Source: Pyxicephalus adspersus (lineage: Eukaryota; Chordata; Amphibia; Anura; Pyxicephalidae). Taken from it: a stretch of DNA of 64,000 nt. The notes beneath the pieces were generated by a model. It was not told where the DNA came from. It saw only the letters and a program-made list of their open reading frames with translations, and searched no databases. Location of the stretch: the NCBI RefSeq assembly GCF_032062135.1, contig NC_092859.1, positions 110,201,626 to 110,265,625 of the forward strand, in the 5' to 3' direction. The position numbers and the translations under genes are program-made. Shown in pieces: positions 47,416 through 60,286 of the stretch (position 1 is its first letter; each line of letters starts with the position of its first letter).

Positions 47416-49765
47416 ACTCCTCATCATTACAACCTGATATTATATCTGTCTCTAAGAACATGCAACATTATGTTTCCCATTGATCGTACTGTATTTTTAA
47501 ATATAAAATTTTTTTTATTATTGTGACCAGAACATACTTAAGGAACCATTCATACAGAAATCTATGTATTAGCAAATGGTAAGACCCCTTATGGACTGAG
47601 TGAGACAAAATAAAATAAAACAATATGCTTTCATAATTGGACATCAGGCACTGAAACTCGTTTCATAGATGAATGAACACATATCAAACATTTATACATA
47701 CAGTGTGTTGCATGGAGATACATTTTTTTAAATGTCTTGTCAGCGCTCTTCATAAAAAATAAATTTCAATAAAATAATTTAAATATTCTGAGCTGATCTT
47801 AAGGTCAGCTGAGGTGACTATTTCTACAAGCTTAGGCTTTTTTTTGCAAGTTTATACATACTAATTAGACAGCTACTTTCCATCTTCATTGCAATCTGTT
47901 TTACTTTGTATGTAAAGCCATCTGTTAAACACTATTCTTAGCTACATCATTTATCTAGTAAAGGTATAAATTAAATGTATTCCCAAAAATTAACTACTTT
48001 GGTCCCAGACTCTTTACCTCAGGAAAATATTTTTATCTTTCAGAGGTGTTTCAGTTTCACACTATAACTTGCATGCATGGTGGATTTTTGCACAAATAGG
48101 TTTTTAACTTGGTAGAGGATATGCATGAATAAAGTTTAATTTACAGGTTTAAAGAAAAAACGACATTAATCTCCAGTCCCCCAGGAGAACATACACACCA
48201 CTCACCTTTCCCTTGTTCTTCCTTCACTCTGTTTAGGAAAATAACACTTGATAACTAAACATATGACTCTCTTCTACTACTTCTCAAGTCACTTCCACTG
48301 TTACATAATGTGGGGAGAATGTCCTCAATCCTTTTTAACATGTGACTAGACCAACACAAGGCTCACAATTGGTGGGTAATTTTTTCCTTTTTTCTATGTG
48401 TGTATTTGATCGCTGTTTGTGTATGGTTGATTTAAATGTAGTTTTCTTCTCTTCTTTAAACTCTATAATATAATATAATATGGCTAATAAAGGACCGTTG
48501 TTTACCTAAATGTCTTTTATAAGCCAATTTTACCCTTAATACGACCTTAATTCAACCTTAACTATTAACTCACATACACTTCACCAAAATGGTATAATCT
48601 TTTATTTATTCCTGAAATTTCAGGGAAAAACAAACTTTCAATTTTGCCCATCCTTGATTAGATGTAATGTTACTTGTGGAGTTGGAGGGAAGCCCAAGAA
48701 CCCTGAATGGTCAAAGAGTCTCTTTAAGGAAGAAATACTTGGGAAAATCTGAATTGCATTTTCTAATCATACTACTCTGCAATGGATTATTGACATTTAT
48801 ATACCATGTAATTTTATAAAGAAAGGAGTATTGTTCCATTGAATTTGTAATACAAGAGGCTTTTAAGTGAGGTAAAAACTACATCTAGAGACTACAGACT
48901 ACAGACAATAGAGGAATGTACTGGAAATTAATGAACCATCATTAAAACATTTTATTTCTTTACCGTATTTAGATGTTTTATTTTACACAATCATTTAGCA
49001 TAATTACTAACAATAACCTATTTTATTTACTTTACATGTATTTCTTATATGATGTTATTATATACACACAATAAGATAAAATATTTAATCACACTATTCT
49101 AATGTACTGCTTTATGTTTTTAAGAAAAAAAAAAAGTTTATTATACAGTATGTAAATTGAGCTAAACATAAATGTATAATCTCCAGGACTCATGTGTAAC
49201 CTTCAGTGACAAAGGTGACACTCCCAACATTCAATCCCCATTCTGCACATTCTAACACCATCATAAGGAAACTACACATTTGGTAAAAAAAACAGTAATT
49301 TGTTTTTAGAGGCAGCATATGCTTGGTAAGATTTAATATGGTACTAGATATTTATTTCATGTGGCAGACTAAATAAAACTGTTCTTTAGCGTTCATTATG
49401 CTTCTTGGTTTATGGAAATTGAGTTATAATTACTGTATTACAATTTATACATTAAAGAAGTTAAAATTATTTTTCAGCAGCATTCTTGTTCATATGTTGT
49501 TAAAGAAATTGTTGCAGTTATAATGTATACCTGTATGTACATACATTCATGGAGGAAGGAGTGTCCTGTACACCTGACTGGGAGATAAGCCAGCCATACT
49601 TGAAGCTTTCTGATCCAAGCTTTGAACAATTGGTTTTACAAGGAACCTTCTAATATGTTTTTATCTTGTAGGAGTCTCAGTAACCCATTACCATACCCAA
49701 GTATTTGTTATCATGATTCCTTGTTAGTGTTGGCAAAGCCAGTCTAGTAAAGAAACAGTGCTACG
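47416..49765. other. Intergenic sequence without recognised gene
   Basis: Strongly AT-rich. Nothing coding or structural was recognised. Confidence 0.5.
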
Positions 49766-50592
49766 TTACCCAAAGACTTCAGTGACTACAGCTTTGCACA
49801 ATTTACAAGTAACATTTTTTTTGTTGTTGGTGGGGCTGGAAAAAAGGTCCAGCCAGAAAGAGAGAACAAAAGCACCATGGCATTGGGCCTTACCTAGGGT
49901 CCCAGTTTTCAACCTTTTCCACATCCCAGATCCAAACCCCCCTAAAGTAATTGGCTTCCCCACAAAATGAACATCATATGTGGTCATTACCTATGCAAAT
50001 ACTGTATGTCTACTATCTCTGGCATCTATCCATCAAGACATTTTTACATAACTCTTCCCAACAACCAGCCTATTGTTGCATAAGGGCCGAGGGCTCCTAA
50101 AAAGAGTACTAATGGTAGGGTGATAGGGTGATATGTTCAGCACCCTGCCACCAGCCAGAATCTACCTGCATATCAGAGAGGCACATGGACACAGATGAAA
50201 TTACTGGATCTAAAATTACATATATAAATATAACAGAAAGGATTTGTCTTAAATTTTAATTAGCATGTAAATGAGACTGGAAAAGAAGACCAAAAGAAGG
50301 GAAATATAAGTTTAAACTTCATCTTTAAACAATGTTACTAAATGAGTAGTCTGACATGGCTGAAACAGAGCATTGTGTGTTTCAGCCATGATTTACCATA
50401 TGATATAGACATTTCTAGCTCTTAATTCAGTTCACATAGCACCTGGGCCTTTTACCCTGATTAGCATCTGCTCAGCTGCACAATTTATAGATCTAAGAGA
50501 AATCTATTCAAATGCATGCATATTTTTTCATTATGCAAATATTTATTAGGAAAATAGAATATTTGGATCAAAGGTCCTTCTTACTCTTACTT
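49766..50592. repeat. Tandem duplication, copy 1 (827 bp)
   Basis: It begins TTACCCAAAGACTTCAGTGA and ends TTACTCTTACTT, where copy 2 begins at once. Sequence and order are the same as 50593-51410, with scattered substitutions and small indels. It includes a short hairpin (CATGGCTGAAAC / GTTTCAGCCATG) near 50355-50392. On the minus strand a 73-codon frame reads MTTYDVHFVGKPITLGGFGS... and ends NVTCKLCKAVVTEVFG, with a CxxC reminiscent of a hAT BED finger. GGTTGAAAACTGGGACCC resembles a hAT-end word. Confidence 0.92.
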
Positions 50593-51410
50593 TTACCCAA
50601 AGACTTCAGTGACTACAGCTTTGCACAATTTACAAGTAACATTTTTTTTGTTGTTGGTGGGGCTGGAAAAAAGGTCCAGCCAGAAAGAGAGGACAAAAGC
50701 ACCATGGCATTGGGCCTTACCTAGGGTCCCAGTTTTCAACCTTTTCCACATCCCAGATCCAAACCCCCCTAAGGTAATTGGCTTCCCCACAAAATGAACG
50801 TCATATGTGGTCATTACCTATGCAAATACTGTATGTCTACTATCTCTGGCATCTATCCATCAAGACATTTTACATAACTCTTCCCAACAACCAGCCTATT
50901 GTTGCATCAGGGCTGAGGGCTCCTAAAAAGAGTACTAATGGTAGGGTGATATGTTCAGCACCCTGCCACCAGCCAGAATCTACCTGCATATCAGAGAGGC
51001 ACATGGACACAGATGAAATTACTGGATCTAAAATTAAATATATAAATTTAACAGAAAGGATTTATCTTGAATTTTAATTAGCATGTGAATGAGGCTGGAA
51101 AAGAAGACCAAAAGAAGGGAAATATAAGTTTAAACTTCATATTTAAACAATGTTACTAAATGAGTAGTGTGACATGGCTGAAACAGAGCATTGTGTGTTT
51201 CAGCCATGATTTACCATATGATATAGACATTTCTAGCTCTTAATTCAGTTCACATAACACCTGGGCCTTTTACCCTGATTAGCATCTGCTCAGCTGCACA
51301 ATTTATAGTTCTAATAGAAATCTATTCAAATGCATGCATATTTTTTCATTATGCAAATATTTATTAGGAAAATAGAATATTTGGATCAAAGGTCCTTCTT
51401 ACTCTTACTT
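50593..51410. repeat. Tandem duplication, copy 2 (818 bp)
   Basis: Direct repeat of the previous unit at an offset of 827. Differences include GAGAGAAC/GAGAGGAC, CTAAAGTAA/CTAAGGTAA, CATAAGGGCC/CATCAGGGCT, one fewer T in a T-run, and one copy instead of two of AGGGTGAT. The 73-codon minus-strand frame is identical in amino-acid sequence in both copies. It ends ACTCTTACTT before unique sequence. Confidence 0.92.
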
Positions 51411-54400
51411 GTGAAAAAAAATGGTCAGTGTGTGTTTTACAGGAATTCTGTTAAGCAGTCTCTCACGTGACACAGATCATATAAATACTGCTGTATTGTA
51501 AATATAGATAACTAGCTAGCATTGGGTAATGCTGATGGCCTTTCATGAGCTCTAGAAGCAGATGTTACAGTAAGTTAAAATCCCTCTTCTGAGGATATTT
51601 CTCCTCATTCATTCACTGGCAACACAGAGTATTAGGAAAATTAATTGAGAAAGCAATAAAAGCTCACTTTTCAGAAGGGATCTGGGGCTAAATGTGCTCA
51701 GAGTAAGCTGGGAATGACTCAGAGCCACTAGTGGAATAAAGAACACATTGAGAAAATGGTTGTACAGCTATAAAATGAAAGGCATTGATGAAATAGTATA
51801 AGAAGTAAAAATATTTAATGGTATTGAAATTAATATTTGCAAATATTTGAAAGGTCAGTGTAAGGAATTGATAATGATACAACCATTAAAGGCGCACATT
51901 CATTTTCTAAGAAATAACATACACATATGTTTATTTATATTGTTTAATAGGATTAATCTTTCACTTTTAGGTAAAAATTGGTCCCCAATGCTCCTTTTCT
52001 CTAAGCTAAACTGCTAAAGATAAACATGAATGTTGTCAATTTTAAGAGCCTAGTTGCTTGGTAATCGTGATTGAGTCCCTGGGCAGAAATGCAAATCATG
52101 AGTTGGCATTTAGTTTACAGGTTGCATGCTTTTTCTAGATCAGTGTCAGCGACAAATATTAAAATATATATAAACTCATTGATTTAAATGTTTTTTTTTT
52201 AAAAGCTCAATTAAAAAATGTTCACCAAACAATATGACATCCCAAATCTAAAATAATAATGTTGTTTTCTGCAGTTTTTTTTAACTTTACATGCGGTCTA
52301 TTAACATATATCTGGTATATACAATGCTTAAGACGTGCATTTGGGCATAATTGTTGAGGGCATTTCAGATCTGCATTAGGTCACAGCATTCTGCCTTGGG
52401 CTCAACTGTGGCCTCAACCGCAGTCCCAACCTCTCCTATTCAAGTGAATGAGATTGATTGGGAGAGATTGGGAACACGTTGATTTTGGCCTTGCAATTGT
52501 TTAAAGATTTGCACCACAGCTATAAACTCAATTGCATGCAAATCAGGTTACCTGCAGTGCAGTGCCTCTCCCAGGTGCACAGCAGCAGTTTTCTGTGCCC
52601 AGGAAATGGGTATAAAAATGCCCTTACAGTTGGCATGTGCTTGTGTCAGCTCACAAGTACATTTTCAAGCCCTCAGATTGCTGGTGTCATAACTTTTCAC
52701 ATGTGCAGTACCATGCCAAATAAATATCTAAATAGAGGCCAAAATAGTGCCATCTTTGACTGCAAAAAGATAGAAAGGTTAGGTTCATTTTAAAGTCAGC
52801 CAAATAACTAGCATTTTCAATAGATCAGCAATAACATTCATACCATATCAGGCATGGTATTTATATTTTTCAGCAAGGACTACCTTCAACACATGTTTTT
52901 TTTTTTTTACATTTGCATTTAAACACGCAGTAAAAAAACAAATAGTTATCACAAAAATATTAATACAAAAAATAAAAATGCGCATTTAAATGTAAACTGC
53001 AAATCTTAACAGCAGATATATGTTTAAAGCCTTTATAAATAGCAATTCTAGTGGTACATACAATCACTATGCACTACAGAAGTGTATATTTTTGCACAGC
53101 AGGTATCAATCTGATTCCTGCACTCCAGATCAATAAACCTGCAGAGCTTTTGAAGGATAGATAAAAGCGATCAGCAGCCTTTGCTTTCATTAAGAGTTTC
53201 AATTGAAATCCACACACTACTGCTGAAGTTGAAGAAAGATGCATTCTCACTGTCCTGTAGAGCTGAACACTTCAAATATAAAGGCTACAAAATAGTTGAA
53301 ATATACTGTATGATTTTGATCCAACATTGATTCTTTCTTTTGGCAAATTAATTCTTACAAATGTGTATGCAATTGTATATAATTGGTAATAAGCCTAAAA
53401 AGTTTTAAAAACATTTAATACAGTTATGTACCTATTTTTATAATATATTTGTTCACACAGTATACATAGGTTTCTGAATCGTTCTTCTTATAAGCCTCAT
53501 GGACGCTACTTCACAGCAACCTTTAATCCGGGAGAGGATGGGACAGCATTTGAAGGTATTTAGGGTCTGCTGGAAGCACATGTGCTAACAAGTACCGTAA
53601 GATGCTCTTAACAAATACCTAGCAGTTATCGCCAGTAGGCCCCTGGGAGAGAGAAAAACAGAGGCTTTTAACTGCTAGTGTAAATGTAGGCTAAAACCTT
53701 CAATATGGGGTGAGCCAGCAATGTAACAATTTTAGCTTATTATATTAATATCCATCTGAACTAAGCAGGGAAGAAATCAGCTTTCGGTGCCACATTTAGT
53801 TTATCCGTTAAATTTTTGTTTCAATGGACTTGGACTTTAAAAGTTTTGAATCTGGTCACACCACAAAAATAAAAACAGTAATAAAAAAAGAATTTATTGG
53901 ATACTTTAAAAAGTTTCCATTGCACAATAACATAATAAATACAATTGTCTCAACCTTTCTCATTTCTCAACGCATTTTGCAGAACCAGTTTCTTCAGGAA
54001 ACTTGAGACAGTAATGTAGTATCCCAAAATATATACAAATATCCGTGAGCCATGACACATCTGCCCAGCGGTGAGCCTTAAGGCAAGACCAGGAGATACA
54101 GCACCTACATCCAGTTCATACAATTTATTTATGAAAAGCCACTCAAGGTATGTGGATGCCAGCTTTGGCTCCTCTGGTCTTTTCTTAAGACTCATTGCTG
54201 GTCAGATATGTGGTGGCTCATTGATTATTAGGAAATTTGTATAAATTTGGGGAAATTTACATACCCATAAGCATTTATATATTTTCATGGTTTTCTGAAA
54301 GCAAAGGAAATAGCTATCTGATGAGTTTCGTGAGCAATGCATCTCACTATGTCCATTGACAGACTCTGAAGAAAGCTAAAATGTGACTCTACAAAAGTAC

Positions 54401-55430
54401 AGCCATAACACGTGCACAGCATATCACAGACAGATGATATATACTGTAGACAGAAACTAAGAAGTGAAAATGTGGTTTTTGGCATAAAGCAAGAATGTTC
54501 AGTTTTGACACATTTTTCCAAGATGAAATGTGTTATGAAAAAACAGTTTTTCAAGTCAAAGGTTCAAAGGAAAATATTGTAACCTACATTTTGTATATCT
54601 GATGCAAAGTCAAAGTGAAGCAAACTGTACAGCACAAACCATTACTTCCTAAAACTTCCCCACTTTCAGGAAATGTATTGCAGATCTCAGCATGTGATAG
54701 CTGTAGTTTACTAATCTGTGTGCTGAAATTGTTAGGTAAATGAGAGAGAAATATGAGGGCTGCCACCACTGACCTCCTTTTGAATATGTGAGCTGCTTGG
54801 TTATTACACTGACCTCTATACATTTTGACTTGCTGACCTGGAACAAGTATGCATTTCAGGAAAGTCAGAGTAAAGTCTTAAGTTTTTTTCTACATATGTA
54901 GGTCACTAAAGAAAATTTTGGAAGCCAGAGGCTTAGAATGGCAGCCAGGCAGCTAACGTTTTCTCTCACTGAAGGTTGGCTGTAAAGGAGGCCATTGATG
55001 GACCAGTACCAGTGTTTCCTCAATTACTGACTATAATCGGAAACCAGATTAGGAGTTCTGCCTACATACATGCCTACATGCTTGCCCTGGTAATTATTCA
55101 GAACCCACAACTTTATATCTATTTGAATACACAATATATGTTGAATTTTCCAGGAAGGAAATCCCAGCTTTCTCTGTCTATTCTAATTTTGCAAATCTGG
55201 AGCGGAAACTTTTTTAGATGGGGGAAGGACTAGTAATTAATGTGTATACATTTCAAAGAAAACACCTACCTTATCCCCATTCTCCAATGCTAGGTTGGCT
55301 GGGAGCTTGAATTCCCCCTAGAATGTATTTCAGCTTATTTCAGGGGAGTCAGCAGAAAAGTGGACCTTCCATTTGTCCTGAAAAGTCATCATTAAAGAAA
55401 ATTTTTTTTCTTACCTTTTAAAATGCTTCT
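51411..55430. other. Intergenic sequence, mostly unrecognised
   Basis: At 52380-52620 a GC-richer block (CTATTCAAGTGAATGAGATT, CACAGCAGCAGTTTTCTGTG) looks like a dispersed repeat, but no second copy is in this window. At 53479-53560 a small exon-like open stretch exists without support. The rest is AT-rich with nothing recognised. Confidence 0.45.
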
Positions 55431-56050
55431 GTAAGGCCCTGGTCCCCACCAGTAGTCACCAGACACCAGTTCCCCAATCTAACGCCGCACTCTTCACCTA
55501 TAGCAAGCCCCCACTTGGAAAACTGGTTGCATTTCCCAGCACTCAGGTGCCCCCAGTGCGCAAAGAATGCTGTCTGGGTAAGTGCAGAATACAGAGCAGA
55601 GGTCATACACAGATAATCCATTCACCAGACAAAGTATACAGGGGCAAAACACAAGCAGAGTTGGGGTCAAAGGCAAAAGGTTGGTCCAGGCAGCATAAAC
55701 TCAGAGTGTCAGAAAAAGTAAATCAGATGAATGTCTCTCCAGAATCAAGTTAGGCCAGCTAAATGCTACAACAGGCACTGGTGACTGAGAGCAGAGGGGC
55801 TACAAAGTCCCAGCAACCAATGATAAGGAGCTATTTGCCTCCAAAATCCCCTTGAGCTGTGCACAACCTCACAGAGTGGTGCTGGGGATGCCGATAAATA
55901 AACATCAGGCTGCACAGCTAAAGGAAAGCAGGGGCTGCTGCTATCTTTGTTCTCCTGGCTGCTGCAAATAACATTGCTGGACAGAATAAACTGTGTTTTA
56001 TACTGCAATGGCGCACAGCACAGAATCGCCCGAAAGATAAACATCCCCCT
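55431..56050 (+). repeat. Unclassified (possibly LTR-type) repeat, longest copy
   Basis: The first part repeats 21858-22105 (CCCTGGTCCCCACC, CCAATCTAACGCCGCACTCT). The later part (CAAAATCCCCTTGAGCTGTG, CAACCAATGATAAGGAGC) is the reverse complement of 42840-42910. It therefore links the two other fragments into one family of at least 600 bp. No reverse transcriptase or other protein signature was seen. Confidence 0.6.
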
Positions 56051-57226
56051 ACAGCTACATACCAGATAGTAATTAGCATCCGTTGGCTTTCACCTTTGCA
56101 TACAACAAAGGAAGTTAGAACCCTTGATCTACATGATTGTTTGGCGTTGATGCTTTTAAATGCATTGAAGACATTATGCCACTGTCAACCAGGCAACTCC
56201 TAGGAACCTTCTCAAAGAAAACTTAGCTAAAAGAAACCTTTAACTTTCCATCACCAAACAACAAACTTTTAGCCTTTCTTTTAATATGTGCAACCCCCTT
56301 CCCCTTTCTAATCCAAGGTTGGTCTTATTTTACCACTTATAACCATGCCATTTAAAACCAGCAGTGGATCAGAATACACTTATTCCTGACACTAAAAGCA
56401 CTCAACACCCAAGGCATCTTAGGGTAGTGGGCAGGCACATTTTCAATCGGCTCCTAACCATGTAATAATCAGGATAACATATGATCATGGCAATAATCGT
56501 TTATTCTGAATGACAATTATCTAGCTTGTGTATTCATCTTTAGCATAATATATTCCTAGCCAGCAGATTTGCTTTTTTTGGAAAATAAGGATGGGGAGGA
56601 AATTAACCACATTTACAAGACAAAAGAGTCAATGCAGTTTTTACACATGGAAATTAACAGTACTATCCTAATTCTGTAAGCTGTTTTAAAATTGTGCTAA
56701 GCACGTAGCCTCCTGAGGGCACAGAGCTCTTCAGAAGAATTTTATTTTCTAAATTCTTTCATAGGAAAGTTATTCCTTTTATCTTCTGACAAAAGTAAAA
56801 CAAAGAAAAACAGCTTTATTAAAGTGCTAACACCATTCCTGTACTAACTAAATTTCATCTATTTTCATTGAATTTATGGACAATAAACTGGATTTCATGT
56901 ATTACTATTGGATTTATGGACAATAAGCTGTTTGGGGTGTGAAAATGTGAAAGTGGTGTTCATTAATGTAACATTATCATAATTTTTTATTGGCTCAGTG
57001 CTGTATACAAGCAAGTTCAATATGTAAATGCAAATGTTAACAAACCAATAGGACCACATTAATAAAGGTATATGGAGTGTTTTTTATAGTCGTGGGTATT
57101 GCTTTGCAAAGACTGTTTCTGGTCTTTAGTTATTTAAATGTAACCTCATGTGTAAAACAACACACAACAGATTCCACTCTGTTGACACACTTAATGTCAT
57201 TATTTATTAAGCAAAAATTAAAACGC
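56051..57226. other. Intergenic sequence without recognised gene
   Basis: AT-rich. A short imperfect direct repeat (GGATTT...ATGGACAATAA) is present at about 56873-56930. No coding signature was seen. Confidence 0.5.
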
Positions 57227-58222
57227 CATCTGTGAAAAAGTAAGTACGCCCTAAGTTTTAATCATTACTTACTTAATTATTACATTAACTACCTTTAGCA
57301 GCAATAGCTTGAAGTAAACTGTTTTCTCTATTACATAATTCAGGAGGAATTTTAGCCCACTCCTCCTTACAACATTGCTTCAGTTCATTGGTTTGTGGGT
57401 ATTGGTTTATGAACAAATGTTTAAAATTCCAGTCCCAGAATCAGGTTGAGGTCCTTACATTGGACTCTGAAAGACTTTGCTAGAGAGTAGTCCATGGCTC
57501 AAATTAATGCCCCCAAGGTGCCCAGGTCCTGTGGCTCGAGAACATTCCCATATCACCCCTCAGCATGTTTGACAGTTGGTATGAAGCTTATTTGCTGCTA
57601 TGTTGTGTTTGTTTTTTCCAAACGTGGCACTGTGCATTATGAACAAACATCTGAACTTTAGTATTATTTGTTTAAAAGACATTTGTACCAAATGTTGTGG
57701 TTTGTTACGATGCAACTTTGCAAACCTAAGCCCTGCTGCCATGTTCCTTTTACAGAGAAGAGGCTTTCTCCTGACAACTCTTCCAAACAAACCATACTTG
57801 TTCAATCTTTTTCCAATTGTATTGTCATGAACCTAAACATTTAACATGCTAACTGAGGCCTGTAAAGTCTGAGATAGCTCTTGGGTTTGTCTGCTAGGAT
57901 GTCTACTTCTGGGAAGATTGGCAGCTCTCTTGAATTGCCTGTCCTTTTGTAAATAATCCTTCCCCATGTAGAATGTAAAATGTTTGGATATGTCCTTATA
58001 ACCTTTCCCAGATTGATGATAAGCAACAATTGCTGATGTTGTTGCTCCATTGCATTGTGTTAACATACACTTTAATGCTCCAAACCAGTAACTGCCAAAA
58101 CTTCTGCTTTCATAGAGGTGGACACATTTGCTGATGATCAGTTAACTAAGTGCATTTTATGAGCAACACCTGGCTGCTATCCACTTTAATTGGCAAGGGT
58201 GTACCTAATTTTTCACACAGTG
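57227..58222 (-). mobile_element. Tc1-like transposon, decayed and internally shortened
   Basis: The right end (read on minus) is CACTGTGTGAAAAATTAGGT and the left end is CATCTGTGAAAAAGTAAGTA, an inverted pair. The 996-bp length is below the roughly 1.3-1.7 kb of intact Tc1-like elements. Transposase remnants are on the minus strand. The flanking TA duplication is not clear. Confidence 0.75.
57300..58066 (-). pseudogene. Tc1-like transposase relic
   Basis: On the minus strand the N-terminus reads TSAIVAYHQSGKGYKDISKH and, after a damaged stretch, FKRAANLPRSRHPSRQTQEL. This is the paired-type DNA-binding region of Tc1 transposases, including the ANLPRSGRPS-like linker. The C-terminus survives near 57300-57380 as NELKQCCKEEWAKIPPELCN. 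The catalytic middle is largely lost, with several stops. It is non-functional. Confidence 0.75.
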
Positions 58223-59949
58223 AATTTCAAGGGGCATGCCAAGCACCCATATCTTAGGGAAAGATGTAAATCTGTATGTCAGTGTGCTTTAGAGTTTAAG
58301 ACACCTGGAATATCAGTGGTACTACAAGAGCAAAGCCCAGACAAATCACTAAATGTCTTCCTATCCCTAATGAGACCAGTTTAGCTCAGCACAACCAGTC
58401 ACAGGTTTTGAATCTTAGCACAGAAGCCAGGAACTCAATCTACTAGTCAAAAAGGAAAAATACCCAAAAGGCTTGTAAAAGTGTAATTTTTTGTGTTTGC
58501 TTCCTGGCAAATCTTTTAATTTTAAAAATATTTAATGATCAGTGGTTCAGCTGTAAAGCAATCATTGAACATGGTTTAAAATAAAACTAGAACACACTGT
58601 ACACATTTACAGAATCAGGCCAGTAATAGTATGTAACCATCCTCCTTAACAAACAGGGTCATGCATGTTAGATTTGCTGCTGTCAGTAAATTTGTCCCTG
58701 GAGAAGACAGACTAGGTGTAAGTATGAATATTTTTTTAATCTCTCCAAAGACTAACTAAGAGTGAATGTCGGCATACAACCTAACCATTTTTAATTTTAC
58801 AATGGTGCTTTATGAATAATTTGGCTACTGCAAAGAGGCAGAAGGAAGTGTAAATTATGTTAGAAACAGACTGCAAAGAGAAAGCTTAGAAAAAAGGAAA
58901 GTGCAAAGGGACACATATTTTGGGAATTTAAAGTAGTGTGAATTTTGAATTAATGTTAAGACCATTTACTGCCATCTGTCAGGAAAATTGGAATTCAGTG
59001 CTTTCATAGCTGTAAGAAAATTACAAATATAAAGTCTCTTGTTTGAAAAACGCAAATAGAAATAACCTTATGTGTACAAAATGATCTCCCATTGATCAGC
59101 GCTATTATGAAAAAAAATGAAATGTACTGAATAAAAGGTACTTTCATATTCTTTTCTATAAACATTTCAAAATGAACATAATAGATACTTTACTTTGATT
59201 TGGGCTGTAAATTTAGTATGTTGATACCTAAAAGTTAGTTAAATCCTGCAAATGTACTTTGTAGAAGTGTTTTTATGCTGAAAAAAAGAAAAATTTTGTA
59301 GCTACAACATATAAAACAATATTACATTGTTGTTCTTGGGTTTAGTTATTTTTTAACCTCCATGCTGTAAACCCTGAGAAGTACTTCTCAAGAAGGCCAG
59401 GAATTGAATGCAAAAAGGTTTATCCATGAGCTTTGCTTAGTGTAACCAAATAAACATTCAATTTCCCAGCCAAGGGTACTGGCAGGGAGCTCAGAATGAA
59501 CAGGTGGCTTTTAGGATGGCTGTACAGTGGATGCTGCTCTTTGCATGACCCAGGACCAGTGTTCTTTTGTGAGTGCTCCTAGGTCATGTTTTTCAAATGC
59601 TGGCTGCTTGCAGTCATAAAGTATACAAATTGAGTGATTCTTGTATTTGATTTTAAAGCTGTGCAGAGGACAATTCATGAAGAGGATATGGACGTGTCAT
59701 CTGCACTACCGAAGTTCAAAAAAGTAATCATAATAATAAAAATAAATAAAATAAATGTAAAAACAAAAAAGTTGCTATCACATAGAGGCTTGTCAGTCCC
59801 CTTGTGAAAATGAAAAAGTGAATTTAAAACAATAATAAAAGTAACATAACATAATACATATAGTAACGTAATGTAACAGAATGCATATGCATAGATAAAA
59901 GTCAATCAGTCAAAAAAAAAAAAATAATTATGTGGTCGTTTTATATGCC
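58223..59949. other. Intergenic sequence without recognised gene
   Basis: AT-rich with A-rich low-complexity runs near 59720-59770 and 59913-59925. Nothing coding was recognised. Confidence 0.5.
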
Positions 59950-59953
59950 TTAA

Positions 59954-60282
59954 GCTACGTACACATGTCAGATTTTTATCGCCCGATAATCGGCATCGGC
60001 CAATTATCGGGCGAAAATCTGCCGTGTGTACAGTCGGTGTCGTCCATCGTCTGGACGACCGACCTGCCGGATCCACGGACGATGGACGACAGCCGATCCT
60101 AATGAAAGGGAAGGGGAGAGCGCGCAGCAGGGTGCCGCTCCGTCGCTCTCCCCCTCCCCTCTCCATAGAGCATGAACGGTGCTGTATGTACAGCACCGTT
60201 CATGCATCGTGCACTCCCTTGTCGTTGGAAAGGATCGTGAAAGATCCTTTCCAACGACAAAAATTGGAAGTGTGTACGCAGC
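59954..60282. mobile_element. Multi-hairpin MITE, copy B
   Basis: This is the same element, in the same orientation, as 20891-21217. By eye it shows only about four substitutions and one 2-base indel over about 328 bp. It starts GCTACGTACACATGTCAGAT and ends GTGTACGCAGC. Both sides carry TTAA (59950-59953 and 60283-60286), supporting a TTAA-targeting, piggyBac-like mobiliser. The five hairpins are all present. It lies beside an A-rich run. Confidence 0.9.
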
Positions 60283-60286
60283 TTAA

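Noticed and set aside
50355..50392. Short hairpin CATGGCTGAAAC/GTTTCAGCCATG, duplicated about 820 bases downstream
   Set aside because: The stem is only about 12 bp, too short for a typical microRNA precursor. It is duplicated only because its host unit is.
49766..51410. Possibility that the two direct repeats are LTRs of a retroelement
   Set aside because: They abut with no internal region, lack TG...CA ends and show no target duplication. A tandem duplication fits better.
53479..53560. Exon-like stretch (open frame with HGRYFTATFNPGEDGTAFEG, AG before and GT after)
   Set aside because: Splice-like context is weak, no family is recognised, and no partner exon is nearby. Could be chance or repeat-derived.
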